From contig NZ_JBDOHS010000001.1 in assembly GCF_039832105.1 (NCBI RefSeq), positions 288,765 to 352,764 of the forward strand: a stretch of DNA of 64,000 nt, written 5' to 3'. How positions within the stretch are numbered: the first letter of the stretch is position 1; every line of letters begins with the position of its first letter. The notes beneath the pieces are model-generated. The model was not told the DNA's origin, searched no databases, and saw only the letters and a program-made list of their open reading frames with translations. Both the position numbers and the translations under genes were made by a program. This document shows, piece after piece, positions 1 to 9,074 of this stretch. The stretch is from Dorea_A sp016295505 (GTDB taxonomy: Bacteria > Bacillota > Clostridia > Lachnospirales > Lachnospiraceae).

Positions 1-693
1 CAAAAAGAAAAGATCCTGCGCGATGCCAATGAAAAGGCTTTTGCAATTCTTGCGGAAGCAAAAGAAACCGCCGATGAGACCATGCGTAATTTCCATAAGT
101 TCGGCAAAGCCAACATCTCTGCTGCCGAGATGGAAAAAGAACGGGAAAGGCTTCGTAAAAAGATGGAAGCCACAAGAAGCGGCATTAAAATAGAAAGCTC
201 GAAACCCCAAAAACAGCATAAGGCAAGTGACTTTAAGCTGGGCGAATCCGTAAAGGTACTAAGCATGAATCTTACCGGTTCTGTCACCTCCCTGCCTGAT
301 GCTAAGGGAAATGTAACCGTTCAGATGGGAATTCTCCGGTCCCAGGTGCATATATCTGATCTGGAGATCATAGAAGAAAAGCCTTCCTACTCTGCGGCAA
401 AGACCCGGCAGACCGGAAAAGGCAAAGTAAAGATGAGCAAATCACTTTCCGTAAGTCCTGAGATCAATCTTCTCGGCAAAACGGTAGATGAAGCAATTGC
501 AGAACTCGATAAATATCTGGATGACGCATACCTTGCACACCTGTCATCTGTACGTATTGTACACGGAAAAGGCACCGGTGCCCTGCGTTCCGGTATTCAT
601 CAGTATCTGAGACGCCAGAAACACGTCAAGACATTCCGCCTTGGTGCATTTGGCGAAGGGGATTCCGGTGTGACCATCGCTGAGATCAAATAA
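1..693 (+). CDS. mutS2: Endonuclease MutS2, C-terminal part (5' end outside the window)
   Basis: The reading frame is open from base 1, so this is the 3' end of a longer gene. The visible part has a charged, probably coiled-coil stretch, a KOW-like segment (GESVKVLSMNLTGSV), then a C-terminal Smr domain with the hallmark HGKGTGALR and the ending FGEGDSGVTIAEIK. That order (coiled coil, KOW-like, Smr) is typical of MutS2, a ribosome-collision splitting and recombination-suppressing ATPase; its MutS-like ATPase core would lie upstream. A two-component system follows 31 bases downstream on the same strand. The family call rests on the Smr motif and domain order. Confidence 0.9.
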   Translation, partial: QKEKILRDANEKAFAILAEAKETADETMRNFHKFGKANISAAEMEKERERLRKKMEATRSGIKIESSKPQKQHKASDFKLGESVKVLSMNLTGSVTSLPDAKGNVTVQMGILRSQVHISDLEIIEEKPSYSAAKTRQTGKGKVKMSKSLSVSPEINLLGKTVDEAIAELDKYLDDAYLAHLSSVRIVHGKGTGALRSGIHQYLRRQKHVKTFRLGAFGEGDSGVTIAEIK

Positions 694-724
694 AGAATCC
701 GTAATCCCGGAGAGGAGTATAATT

Positions 725-1426
725 ATGAACAAACAAAAAATCTTAATCGTGGACGATGACGAAAATATCGCCGAACTGGTGTCACTTTATCTTACAAAAG
801 AGTGCTTTGACACCATGATGGTACATGACGGTGAAAAGGCTCTGGTGGCTTATGAAAGCTATCAGCCCAATCTGATCCTTCTGGATCTGATGCTTCCCGG
901 AATCGACGGCTATCAGGTCTGCCGTGAGATTCGTACCCGTTCAAATGTACCGATCATCATGCTGTCTGCCAAGGGCGAAGTCTTTGACAAAGTGCTGGGA
1001 CTGGAACTCGGTGCAGACGATTATATTATGAAACCATTTGACTCAAAGGAACTGGTTGCCCGGGTGAAGGCAGTTCTTCGTCGTTATCAGGCGATCCCCA
1101 AACCGGAAACTCCAAAGGAAGACCGCGGAAAATGTGTGGAATACCCTGGAATTGAAATTAACCTGACGAATTATTCTGTCGTGGTTGACGGTGTCACCGT
1201 AGAGATGCCTCCAAAAGAGCTGGAACTTCTGTACTTTCTTGCATCTTCCCCGAATCAAGTCTTTACAAGAGAGCAGCTTCTTGATCAGATCTGGGGCTAT
1301 GAATATATCGGAGACACAAGAACTGTCGATGTTCACATCAAGCGTCTCCGCGAAAAGATCAAAGATCACAGCGGCTGGAGCTTAAGTACCGTATGGGGAA
1401 TCGGCTACAAATTTGAAGTGAAGTAA
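725..1426 (+). CDS. OmpR/PhoB-family response regulator
   Basis: A 233-residue DNA-binding response regulator. The N-terminal receiver domain has the acidic pocket DDD at residues 10-12, the probable phosphoacceptor Asp54 (LLDLMLPG) and the conserved Lys in IMKPFD. The C-terminal half is a winged helix (LLDQIWGYEYIGDTRTVDVHI), typical of the OmpR/PhoB group. The AGAGGAG ribosome binding site sits before the ATG. The cognate kinase starts 17 bases downstream, so the two are co-transcribed. The signal sensed is not evident. The convergent sugar-binding lipoprotein just after the kinase is a candidate target or partner, but this is only inferred from position. Confidence 0.93.
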   Translation: MNKQKILIVDDDENIAELVSLYLTKECFDTMMVHDGEKALVAYESYQPNLILLDLMLPGIDGYQVCREIRTRSNVPIIMLSAKGEVFDKVLGLELGADDYIMKPFDSKELVARVKAVLRRYQAIPKPETPKEDRGKCVEYPGIEINLTNYSVVVDGVTVEMPPKELELLYFLASSPNQVFTREQLLDQIWGYEYIGDTRTVDVHIKRLREKIKDHSGWSLSTVWGIGYKFEVK

Positions 1427-1443
1427 TCAAAGAAGGGATCGTC

Positions 1444-2853
1444 ATGAAAAGCACACTCTATCCAAAATTTATTCTCGTCTATCTGGTGTTTGCATTTATG
1501 AGCATATTTACAGTAGCTACACTGACAGAAAACCTTGTCAGTGAGCCCCTGGAGGAAAAGACATCCTCCGATATGTATCGCGAAGCAACCCTCGTCGCAA
1601 ATGATTATCTTACCAGATATTTTTCTGACCAGATCTCTTCTGCTGATGTACATCTGCAGCTGAACGCGATAGAATCGCAGCTGAATGCTGCGGTATGGTT
1701 TGTGGACAGAGACGGAAACCTGATTTCTTCTGCACAGTCAGACAGCTATCCGGCTGCACCGACAGCCATTGATAATTTCGATCCTGCGGAAAGCGGAAGT
1801 GCACAGTATCAGACAGGCGATTATCACGGATATTTTTCGAAAGATGTCATCACTGTAATTGCTCCTGTTGTATATAGCTATTCTCCCAAAGGCTATCTGA
1901 TCATTCACAAATATGTATCTGATCTTACGGATCTTCGGGACATCTTACTGCACGGTGCTTTTATTACACTGACGATCATCTATGCATTATCCTTTATGAT
2001 TCTGCTTGCTTTTCATTTCTTCGTATACCGTCCGCTTCATATCATAACAGAAGCGGCAACTCAGTATGCGGTCGGCAATCTGGATTACGAGATTCCGGTA
2101 AAAACAGAAGATGAGATGGGGTATCTGTCTGCATCTTTGAATTATATGGCTTCTCAGCTCAAGGATATGGAAGATTACCAGAAAAAATTCGTGGCAAATG
2201 TATCACACGATTTTCGTTCGCCTCTCACTTCCATCAAAGGATATGTGGAAGCCATGGCAGATGGAACAATTCCGCCGGAGCTGCATGAAAAATATCTGAA
2301 CATCATCCTGTTTGAGACAGAACGTCTTACTGATCTGACTCACGATCTGCTGACACTGAATGAATTTGACACCAAGAATCTGCTTCTCAACAAGACGGCT
2401 TTTGATATCCACGATACGATCAAGCATGTAGCAGCTTCCTTTGAAGGCGTCTGCACCCAGAAAAAGATATCCATTGAATTGCTCTTTGCTACCAAGTATC
2501 TGCGTGTGACTGCCGATCAGCGCAAGATCGAGCAGGTTCTTTATAATCTTCTCGATAATGCAATCAAATTCAGCGACACCAATTCTATCGTGACCATTGA
2601 GACAACAGAGCGCGGAGAAAAAGTATATACCTCCGTAAAAGACAACGGAATTGGAATTCCACGCAATTCTCTGAATAAAATCTGGGAACGTTTTTATAAG
2701 ACAGATCTTTCTCGTGGGAAAGATAAAAAAGGAACAGGGCTTGGCCTTTCCATTGTAAAGGAAGTCATCCAAGCCCATGGCGAAAATATCAATGTAATAA
2801 GTACGGAAGGCGTCGGAACTGAGTTTATCTTCTCACTTCCCAAATCTTCCTAA
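1444..2853 (+). CDS. Sensor histidine kinase (HAMP-HisKA-HATPase)
   Basis: A 469-residue membrane kinase paired with the response regulator upstream. Residues about 7-27 form the first membrane helix. An extracytoplasmic sensor region of about 145 residues follows, and a second helix lies near 170-195. A HAMP linker leads to the dimerisation helix with the phosphorylated His255 (NVSHDFRSPLTS). The ATPase domain shows the N box (LLDNAIKF), G1 box (DNGIGIP) and G2 box (GTGLGLS). The extracellular domain carries no motif I recognise. The stop codon overlaps the stop of the convergent lipoprotein gene by four bases, so there is no room for a separate terminator. Confidence 0.93.
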   Translation: MKSTLYPKFILVYLVFAFMSIFTVATLTENLVSEPLEEKTSSDMYREATLVANDYLTRYFSDQISSADVHLQLNAIESQLNAAVWFVDRDGNLISSAQSDSYPAAPTAIDNFDPAESGSAQYQTGDYHGYFSKDVITVIAPVVYSYSPKGYLIIHKYVSDLTDLRDILLHGAFITLTIIYALSFMILLAFHFFVYRPLHIITEAATQYAVGNLDYEIPVKTEDEMGYLSASLNYMASQLKDMEDYQKKFVANVSHDFRSPLTSIKGYVEAMADGTIPPELHEKYLNIILFETERLTDLTHDLLTLNEFDTKNLLLNKTAFDIHDTIKHVAASFEGVCTQKKISIELLFATKYLRVTADQRKIEQVLYNLLDNAIKFSDTNSIVTIETTERGEKVYTSVKDNGIGIPRNSLNKIWERFYKTDLSRGKDKKGTGLGLSIVKEVIQAHGENINVISTEGVGTEFIFSLPKSS

Positions 2854-4064
2854 TAAAGAATTTTCTGAATCTCTATATCTTCCAGGCCTTCACTGGTGAC
2901 CCACGTATAACCGGTATTCACCATGGCCTCATTTCCCATATCGAGTGCGGCTCTCGCAGCTGCAACGACAGTTGCGTAGCCCATTCCGAATGGGTTCTGG
3001 GCGATCAGCCCCACTACTTTTCCGTCAGACAGTGCTTCGACCTCCTCTTTACTTACGTCAAATCCTACCACCTGAACCTGGTCTGACATTTCATTGCGCT
3101 CCAGTCCGTCAAGTGCCAGAAGCAGGGCATCTCCATTAGCGGCAAAACATCCCCTGATATCAGGATTTTTTGCAAATATATAATCTACAACATCGTCCTC
3201 CGTAATCTCTTCCGGACTGACTTCTTCCTGTGCTGCCGTATTCTCAGTCGTATCTGCTTCTAACTGATACGTTCCTGCATTGATCTCAGCGGCAATCGTC
3301 TGCTGCATCTCTCCCAGCTGATCCATATGATATACGCTGACCACCGACATATTTGGATGATTCGTCTGGATCTCTTCCGTAAATGCTCTTTCACGGGCGA
3401 GCGCCGCCATAGATTTGGAATCCTGTACAAACAGAACCACTTCTCCTTCATCGCCAACTGCTTCTGCAAGCTTTACGGCCGCTTCTCTGGCCGCCGCCTC
3501 ATTGTCCGTTGAAACGGTTGCCATCACCCCCTGATAATCGCTTCCGGAGTCAAACGCCACGATCGGAATATCATTATCTGCAGCCATATCAAACTGTACT
3601 TCACACGCCTTTGCATCTGCAATAGAGATTCCAACAGCAATCGGAGATCTGTCGATATCCAGTTCCTCATCCAGAATATTCACCTGCTCATCTACATCAT
3701 CTGCAACTTCCGGTGCATTATAGGATGCTTTCACCTTATCCTTGCCTTCATAACCCAGATTCGCATTGATATCGGCCACTGCCTGAAGTACTCCTTTTTC
3801 CACCTCATCCCAGTAAGCGCTTCCTTTTGCTTTCCCGATGATGGATATATAAGAACCTTTTTCCAGGTTCAGTCCATCTACATTGTTGTAAGCCGCCGGC
3901 TCTATCAGATTCAGCTTCCCCTGATATTCTTTCTCTTCCTTTTCCACATTCTGTTCTTCTTTGAGCTTCTTTTCTTCCTCGGTTTCCTGCGGTGCTGACT
4001 GACAAGCACTGACAAGCATCATGGCACTCAGCAGGACTGCTATCATTCTGCTTTTCCTTTTCAT
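2850..4064 (-). CDS. Periplasmic-binding-protein-like sugar-binding lipoprotein (orphan)
   Basis: A substrate-binding protein of the ribose/galactose type (LacI-like fold), about 404 residues. I start it at MKRKSRM because GGGAG lies 11 bases before that ATG; a GTG 18 bases upstream would overlap this RBS. A lipoprotein signal peptide ends in the lipobox LVSAC. Binding-protein landmarks are ISIIGKAKGSAYWDEVEKGV near the mature N-terminus, PIVAFDSGSDY, FAANGDALLLALDG and VVGFDVS. An acidic insert (EEVSPEEITEDD) interrupts the second lobe. No permease or ATPase gene is adjacent, so it may serve a transporter elsewhere or act as a sensor accessory for the convergent two-component system. The substrate is unknown. 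Confidence 0.85.
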   Translation of the reverse strand: MKRKSRMIAVLLSAMMLVSACQSAPQETEEEKKLKEEQNVEKEEKEYQGKLNLIEPAAYNNVDGLNLEKGSYISIIGKAKGSAYWDEVEKGVLQAVADINANLGYEGKDKVKASYNAPEVADDVDEQVNILDEELDIDRSPIAVGISIADAKACEVQFDMAADNDIPIVAFDSGSDYQGVMATVSTDNEAAAREAAVKLAEAVGDEGEVVLFVQDSKSMAALARERAFTEEIQTNHPNMSVVSVYHMDQLGEMQQTIAAEINAGTYQLEADTTENTAAQEEVSPEEITEDDVVDYIFAKNPDIRGCFAANGDALLLALDGLERNEMSDQVQVVGFDVSKEEVEALSDGKVVGLIAQNPFGMGYATVVAAARAALDMGNEAMVNTGYTWVTSEGLEDIEIQKILY

Positions 4065-4337
4065 TCTCAATAATTCTCCCACATTTTTTGTTCTTATTCT
4101 TAACCTGCAAACGGTCTGTTTTCATATTGCCTCAATACACTATACACCAAAACGGTGAAAATTTGTTGAAATTTTTCTTAATTTTTCATACCATTTTCTA
4201 CATTAATCCGGTTTTCTGTATCATCTGTATCTTCAAAAATGCACTGTCTCCTCTTGTATATTTTCACGTTTTGTATTATCATGTGTATAGACTTAATTCG
4301 TTTATGTCTATTTATACGAAAAAGGAGGGTACATACT

Positions 4338-4508
4338 ATGGCACACGTAATTAGTGATGAATGTGTAAGCTGCGGTTCTTGCGAAGCTGAATGTCCAGTA
4401 GGAGCTATCTCTCAGGGAGCAGATCATTACGAAATCGATGCTGACGCTTGCGTAGATTGTGGCGCATGTGCTGCTCAGTGTCCAACAGGAGCTATCTCTG
4501 AAGGCTAG
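4338..4508 (+). CDS. 2[4Fe-4S] ferredoxin, clostridial type
   Basis: A 56-residue bacterial ferredoxin with two CxxCxxCxxxCP motifs (CVSCGSCEAECPVG and CVDCGACAAQCPTG), each expected to bind one [4Fe-4S] cluster. It is a small cytoplasmic low-potential electron carrier for pyruvate:ferredoxin oxidoreductase, hydrogenase and similar enzymes. The start at MAHVIS is fixed by a very strong AAAGGAGGG seven bases upstream; the open frame extends further 5' but lacks an RBS there. The gene is monocistronic, with a rho-independent terminator 25 bases after the stop. The length and spacing match clostridial ferredoxins closely. Confidence 0.95.
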   Translation: MAHVISDECVSCGSCEAECPVGAISQGADHYEIDADACVDCGACAAQCPTGAISEG

Positions 4509-4533
4509 TCATATGAGAAAAGCAATTTAAAAG

Positions 4534-4569
4534 TACACTGCATGGATTCTCTGTGCAGTGTATTTTTTT
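4534..4569 (+). terminator. Rho-independent terminator of the ferredoxin gene
   Basis: Nine-base stem (TACACTGCA, 4534-4542, with TGCAGTGTA, 4554-4562) and an 11-base loop, followed directly by a run of seven T. Confidence 0.85.
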
Positions 4570-4671
4570 AATATTTTTATATTTCCGACGTGTTCTGACG
4601 TATTTCCCATATTCGCATGTGGTATGATACACCTGTCCAGAGGACAACCATCAACAAGGGGGTATAGAGTA

Positions 4672-5031
4672 ATGGGTAATAATGCATTAGAACAGCTCAA
4701 ACGCGAAACCAAAGATGATGTCAGACTATACAACTGCATCAAAGAACTCTACGAACAGGGTGTGCCCTTCAATGAACTGAAAGCACTGATCCCGGACATC
4801 CGAAGAACCAGAGAACAGCTGTACATCAAACGCATGCTTGAGAACAACAATGAAGTGCTTCTTTCTATGATCAGTAAAGAAATGTCCTTTCTTCTGGATG
4901 CAAAAGAACGCCAGCAGGAAGAAGAATTCAAAAAACTGGACCAGCTTATCCGCCAGCAGCAATCCTTCCGGAAGTCTGCGGCGTCAGCCGGTCCCATAAA
5001 AAAGTTAAAACAGCTATTCCTGCCTGCTTAA
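4672..5031 (+). CDS. Uncharacterised small helical protein
   Basis: A 119-residue cytoplasmic protein I cannot assign to a family. The start (MGNNALEQLKR) is supported by AAGGGGG about ten bases upstream. It has no signal peptide or membrane helix. The sequence is strongly helical and charged, with a Gln/Glu/Lys-rich coiled-coil-like stretch (ERQQEEEFKKLDQLIRQQQ) and a basic C-terminus. The N-terminal half (LYNCIKELYEQGVPFNELK) faintly resembles helices of MerR-like proteins, but no winged-helix motif is clear. A TATGAT box lies at 4623-4628. It converges on dnaB with an 18-base overlap of the 3' ends. Confidence 0.6.
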   Translation: MGNNALEQLKRETKDDVRLYNCIKELYEQGVPFNELKALIPDIRRTREQLYIKRMLENNNEVLLSMISKEMSFLLDAKERQQEEEFKKLDQLIRQQQSFRKSAASAGPIKKLKQLFLPA

Positions 5032-6354
5032 GTTGGCAAACTTTGTATATTCGCCAAGCCAGGCCAGATTAACGGTCCCAACAGGGCCGTTTCTTTGTTT
5101 TGCAATGATAATCTCAGCCTGTTTCTTGAATTCAGAATCCTTATTGTAATACTCATCACGATAGATAAACATTACCACATCGGCATCCTGCTCGATCGCA
5201 CCGGATTCCCTGAGGTCAGAAAGCATCGGCCGCTTATCCGGTCTGCTTTCCACTGCACGACTTAACTGCGACAGCGCAATGACGGGAACATTCAACTCTC
5301 TTGCCAGCCCCTTCAATGCACGGGAGATCTCCGATATCTCCTGTTGACGGGATTCAGAGCTTCTTCCTACACTTCCCGTCATCAGCTGCAGGTAGTCGAT
5401 GATTATAATGTCAAGCCCATGCTCCAGCTTGTATTTTCTACACTTGGAACGAAGTTCTGAGATCGAGATTCCCGGTGTATCGTCAATGATCAGCTTCGAT
5501 TTTCCGATCACACCTGCTCCCTCTATCAGCTTTTCCCAGTCAGAATCCTTCATATTACCGGTTCGAAGCGATTGTGCATCTACCTGCGATTCCAGTGAGA
5601 ACAGACGATTTACGAGCTGTTCCTTCGACATCTCCAGACTGAATATGGCGACTGCTTTATTCTTCTTAAATGCAACATATTGTGCAATATTCAGTACAAA
5701 AGCCGTCTTTCCCATGGAAGGTCTCGCAGCAACCAGGATCAGGTCAGAGGGCTGCAGTCCGGATAATTTGTAATCCAGATCTATAAATCCTGTCGGAATT
5801 CCAGTCACTGTTCCTTTGTTTTTAGACGCCTTTTCGATTCGCTCCAGAGCATTCATGACAACCTGTCGGATCGGAACGTAGTCACCTGTGTTTCTTCGCT
5901 GAAGAAGTTCAAATACCGACTTCTCTGTATTCTCCAGAATTGCTTCCAGCGGTTCTTTTCCTGCATAGCAGGTATTCGCAATCTCTTCATTCAAACGAAT
6001 CAGCTTTCGCATCAGAGACTTCTCTGCAACGATCTCCGCATAGTATTTTACATTTGCAGAGGTTGGAACTGCTGTTACAAGATCTTTCACAAATTCAAGG
6101 CTTGCGATCTCTGCAGGAACATCTTTCTCTTTCAGCCGTTCCTGCAGCGTAATCAGATCCACCGGTTTTCCCTCATTAAACAGTTCCACCATGGAATCAA
6201 AGATGACTCCATAGGCACTCTGATAAAAATCGGCACCGCTTACGATCTCCGCCGCTGTCATTATGGCATCCTTGTCCATCAGCATGGCACCTACAACAGA
6301 CTGTTCCGCTTCCACGCTATGGGGCATGACTCTCTTTATAAGTGCCTCTTCCAC
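5014..6354 (-). CDS. dnaB: Replicative DNA helicase DnaB
   Basis: A 446-residue hexameric replicative helicase that unwinds DNA ahead of the polymerase. The N-terminal primase-interacting domain begins PHSVEAEQSVVGAML. The RecA-like motor carries the Walker A motif ARPSMGKT, the Walker B region LDIIIIDYLQLM and the arginine-finger region (LSQLSRAVESR). The start codon is GTG with AGGAGG nine bases before it. It is the last gene of a gdpP-rplI-dnaB run, a common Firmicutes order. Length matches the family and there is no intein. Confidence 0.97.
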   Translation of the reverse strand: MEEALIKRVMPHSVEAEQSVVGAMLMDKDAIMTAAEIVSGADFYQSAYGVIFDSMVELFNEGKPVDLITLQERLKEKDVPAEIASLEFVKDLVTAVPTSANVKYYAEIVAEKSLMRKLIRLNEEIANTCYAGKEPLEAILENTEKSVFELLQRRNTGDYVPIRQVVMNALERIEKASKNKGTVTGIPTGFIDLDYKLSGLQPSDLILVAARPSMGKTAFVLNIAQYVAFKKNKAVAIFSLEMSKEQLVNRLFSLESQVDAQSLRTGNMKDSDWEKLIEGAGVIGKSKLIIDDTPGISISELRSKCRKYKLEHGLDIIIIDYLQLMTGSVGRSSESRQQEISEISRALKGLARELNVPVIALSQLSRAVESRPDKRPMLSDLRESGAIEQDADVVMFIYRDEYYNKDSEFKKQAEIIIAKQRNGPVGTVNLAWLGEYTKFANLSRQE

Positions 6355-6367
6355 GCCTTATCTCCTC

Positions 6368-6817
6368 CTAAGCTTCCTCTGTTACAACTACTTTCAGGTC
6401 TGCTGTTACCTTCGGATGCAGTTTGATTGGAACATTATGTGTTCCGAGAGTCTTTATTGTCTCCTTCAGCTGTACTTTTTTCTTATCAATCTCGAGACCA
6501 AGCTGCGCTTTTACTTCTTCTGCTATCTCTTTGGAAGATACAGAACCAAATGCTTTTCCGCCTTCTCCCATCTTAATGGCAACTTCAATCTTTCCTGCCT
6601 CAATCTTCTTTCCAAGCGCCGCTGCCTCTTCATACTGCTGCTGTGCGATCTTGTCATCATTCGCCTTTTTCAGTTTCAGATCGTTCAGATTCTTTCCGTT
6701 TGCTTCCAGACCTTTCTTTTTCTTTAAGATAAAGTTTCTTGCATATCCATCACTTACCTCAACAATATCGCCTTTTTTTCCAAGCGCTTTAACGTCTTCT
6801 GTCAATATTACTTTCAT
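6368..6817 (-). CDS. rplI: 50S ribosomal protein bL9
   Basis: A 149-residue ribosomal protein with the bL9 start MKVILTEDVKALGKKGDIVEVSDGYARNF (quoted in two parts: MKVILTEDVKALGKKGD then IVEVSDGYARNF), a long Lys-rich connecting helix and a C-terminal rRNA-binding domain (LGTHNVPIKLHPKV). The RBS GGAGGAGGAG overlaps the end of gdpP; only one base separates the two genes, so translation is probably coupled. It lies 13 bases before dnaB. Confidence 0.97.
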   Translation of the reverse strand: MKVILTEDVKALGKKGDIVEVSDGYARNFILKKKKGLEANGKNLNDLKLKKANDDKIAQQQYEEAAALGKKIEAGKIEVAIKMGEGGKAFGSVSSKEIAEEVKAQLGLEIDKKKVQLKETIKTLGTHNVPIKLHPKVTADLKVVVTEEA

Positions 6818-6818
6818 T

Positions 6819-8891
6819 CTAGATGTCTCCTCCTCCTATCATATCATCAATCACCTGTTTCAGACACGCAACTGCCTCATCCATATCCGTATGATTAAAC
6901 TGGGCTCCGGACGCATTCATATGTCCTCCTCCTCCCAGACGTTCCATAATAATCTGAACATTCACCTCATCGATTGAACGCGCACTGACATAAATTCTTC
7001 CATTATACTCCGTAAGGACAAACGAAGCCTTCACTTCATTAATATCCAGAAGCTCATTGGCTGCCTGCGCTCCGATAATGGTTGGACTTTCTATGTGGAG
7101 GTTTACACCTTTTGCGATTGCAAACCGGTTGTAATACACCTCAGCACTGCTGATAATCTCAGCCTTTGCTCTGTACGATTCCATGTCATCACGGAACAGC
7201 TTGCGCACAAGTGTAATATCAGCACCACATCTTCGCAGAAACGCCGCCGCTTCAAAGGTACGAACACCGGTACGGTTCACAAAATTATTGGTATCGATCA
7301 TAATTCCTGCATAAAGGCTGCTAGCCTCAATCTTCGGAATCTTAATCCCATCCACAATATACTGCAGTACTTCCGATACCATCTCACATGCAGATGATGC
7401 ATACGGCTCAATATAGGAAAGCAGCGCATTGTCTATATTATCACTGCTTTGCCTGTGATGGTCAAGTACTACTATCGTTTTTGTCTTTTTCAGAAGCTCT
7501 TCGCATTCCGTCATCTGCGGGCGGTTGGTATCTACGACCACCACCATGGAATTCTCATCCGCCATATCGATTGCCTGCGCAGATGTAAGGAACAGCTCTT
7601 CCGGATAATCCGGATCCTTTTCAAACAATTCATACAACGGACGTAAGGACGCTGACACCTCATTGATCACAATGTACGCTCTCTTTTCCAGTGCTGCTGC
7701 CGCGCGATAGATTCCCATCGCTGCTCCAAATGCATCCACATCGGTAAGCTTATGTCCCATAACAAAGATCTTGTCTTTGACGGTAATGAATTCTCTGAGT
7801 GCTTCCGCTTTTACACGGGCTTTTACACGGGTATTTTTGGAAGTCTGTTCACGCTTTCCTCCAAAGTAAGTCACCCCGCGGCAATCCTTGATTACAGCCT
7901 GATCCCCGCCTCTTGCCAGAGCAAGATCGATTGCAACACGTGCATAGTTATAGCTCTGCGCATAAGACTCGCTGCTGAGTCCAAGGCCGATACTTAAAGT
8001 AGCCGGGATTCCGTTTCCGATATTGACATTCTTCACATCCTCAAGCAGAGAAAACTTATCCTCCTCCAGCTCTTTAAAATATGACTTTTTAATAGCAATA
8101 AAATACTTGTCATTCTCAAGCTTTTTGACGATACCATCTACTTTGGCAATATACTTATTGATCTTTCTGTCGACAAGCGCGATCAAAAGAGACTGGCGTA
8201 CTTCCTCCACACTGTCAATCACTTCATCGTAATTATCAATATAGATCAGTCCGGCGACCATTCTCTGCTCTTCATTTTCCCGGAGTGCCTTATTCAGATT
8301 TGTCACATCCTTCAGATATACCGCTATGAAATACTCTTTTTCCTTTGGCATCTCCATAAGCGGCTCCATCTCGCTGAATCCCTCCACCGAGATCTTTCTG
8401 AGCTCAGCTTCATACTCCTTGTCCTCATAGTACACATCCATAAGTACTTTTTCGTCGGGATTTTTCGGGAAAATACTTTTATTCAGTTCCGGAATATACT
8501 TGCTGATGTACGCCTCTCCCTTCGGCTTCCCACCCAGGATCGCCTCAAACTGATCGTTCATCCACAATGCTTTTCCATCATCCAGAAGAATTGCATAAGG
8601 CACAGCCAGTTCCCAAAGCAGCGTATTCTGGATAATTCCATACTGGGCAGCAAATTCCACCAGATCTTTCATGATGATAGACTTACTGTAAAAGTACAAA
8701 ACTGCTATCATGGCAATATAGATCAATACAAACACCAGCATCAAAAGTCCGGCGTTTCTGTCAATCTCATAGATCCAGATATTCATTGCCATAAGGAGCA
8801 ATGCCATGATTGCCGGCCATTGTATATACAGCTTCAGCTGTCCCTTCAGCTTAAACCGTACCTTTCCCTCTTCTTTTTTCTTTTCTACCAT
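6819..8891 (-). CDS. gdpP: Cyclic-di-AMP phosphodiesterase GdpP
   Basis: A 690-residue membrane enzyme that hydrolyses c-di-AMP to pApA. Two N-terminal membrane helices (about 20-65) are followed by a PAS-like region, a degenerate GGDEF domain (GIPATLSIGLGLS, no GGDEF signature) and a C-terminal DHH/DHHA1 phosphoesterase. Catalytic motifs are FVMGHKLTDVDAFGAAMG, VVVVDTNRP, the DHH motif in VLDHHR, and GGGGHMNASGAQF in DHHA1. The degenerate GGDEF is normal for this family. It heads the gdpP-rplI-dnaB operon. The RBS GAGGCGAGG sits very close to the ATG. Confidence 0.95.
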   Translation of the reverse strand: MVEKKKEEGKVRFKLKGQLKLYIQWPAIMALLLMAMNIWIYEIDRNAGLLMLVFVLIYIAMIAVLYFYSKSIIMKDLVEFAAQYGIIQNTLLWELAVPYAILLDDGKALWMNDQFEAILGGKPKGEAYISKYIPELNKSIFPKNPDEKVLMDVYYEDKEYEAELRKISVEGFSEMEPLMEMPKEKEYFIAVYLKDVTNLNKALRENEEQRMVAGLIYIDNYDEVIDSVEEVRQSLLIALVDRKINKYIAKVDGIVKKLENDKYFIAIKKSYFKELEEDKFSLLEDVKNVNIGNGIPATLSIGLGLSSESYAQSYNYARVAIDLALARGGDQAVIKDCRGVTYFGGKREQTSKNTRVKARVKAEALREFITVKDKIFVMGHKLTDVDAFGAAMGIYRAAAALEKRAYIVINEVSASLRPLYELFEKDPDYPEELFLTSAQAIDMADENSMVVVVDTNRPQMTECEELLKKTKTIVVLDHHRQSSDNIDNALLSYIEPYASSACEMVSEVLQYIVDGIKIPKIEASSLYAGIMIDTNNFVNRTGVRTFEAAAFLRRCGADITLVRKLFRDDMESYRAKAEIISSAEVYYNRFAIAKGVNLHIESPTIIGAQAANELLDINEVKASFVLTEYNGRIYVSARSIDEVNVQIIMERLGGGGHMNASGAQFNHTDMDEAVACLKQVIDDMIGGGDI

Positions 8892-9000
8892 AACCTCGCC
8901 TCAAAATTCTTGTTTGATCAAAAACGCCTCACACGTTTTTGAAACACTATGTTCCCAACTATGCATTTAGAGTCATTATATCACCTTTTTTGCGAAAATA

Positions 9001-9047
9001 AAAGACGGGAAATCCCATACTTTCTATCGGTGCAATTTCCCGTCTTT
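9001..9047 (-). terminator. Terminator hairpin downstream of galE
   Basis: Perfect 13-base stem (AAAGACGGGAAAT, 9001-9013, with ATTTCCCGTCTTT, 9035-9047). On the minus strand it is followed by TTTTATTTT, as expected for the galE operon end. It can also act in the other direction. The rest of 8892-9074 holds no gene and probably the gdpP promoter. Confidence 0.85.
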
Positions 9048-9074
9048 TTCCTTCGTATTTCTGTATTTTATTAA

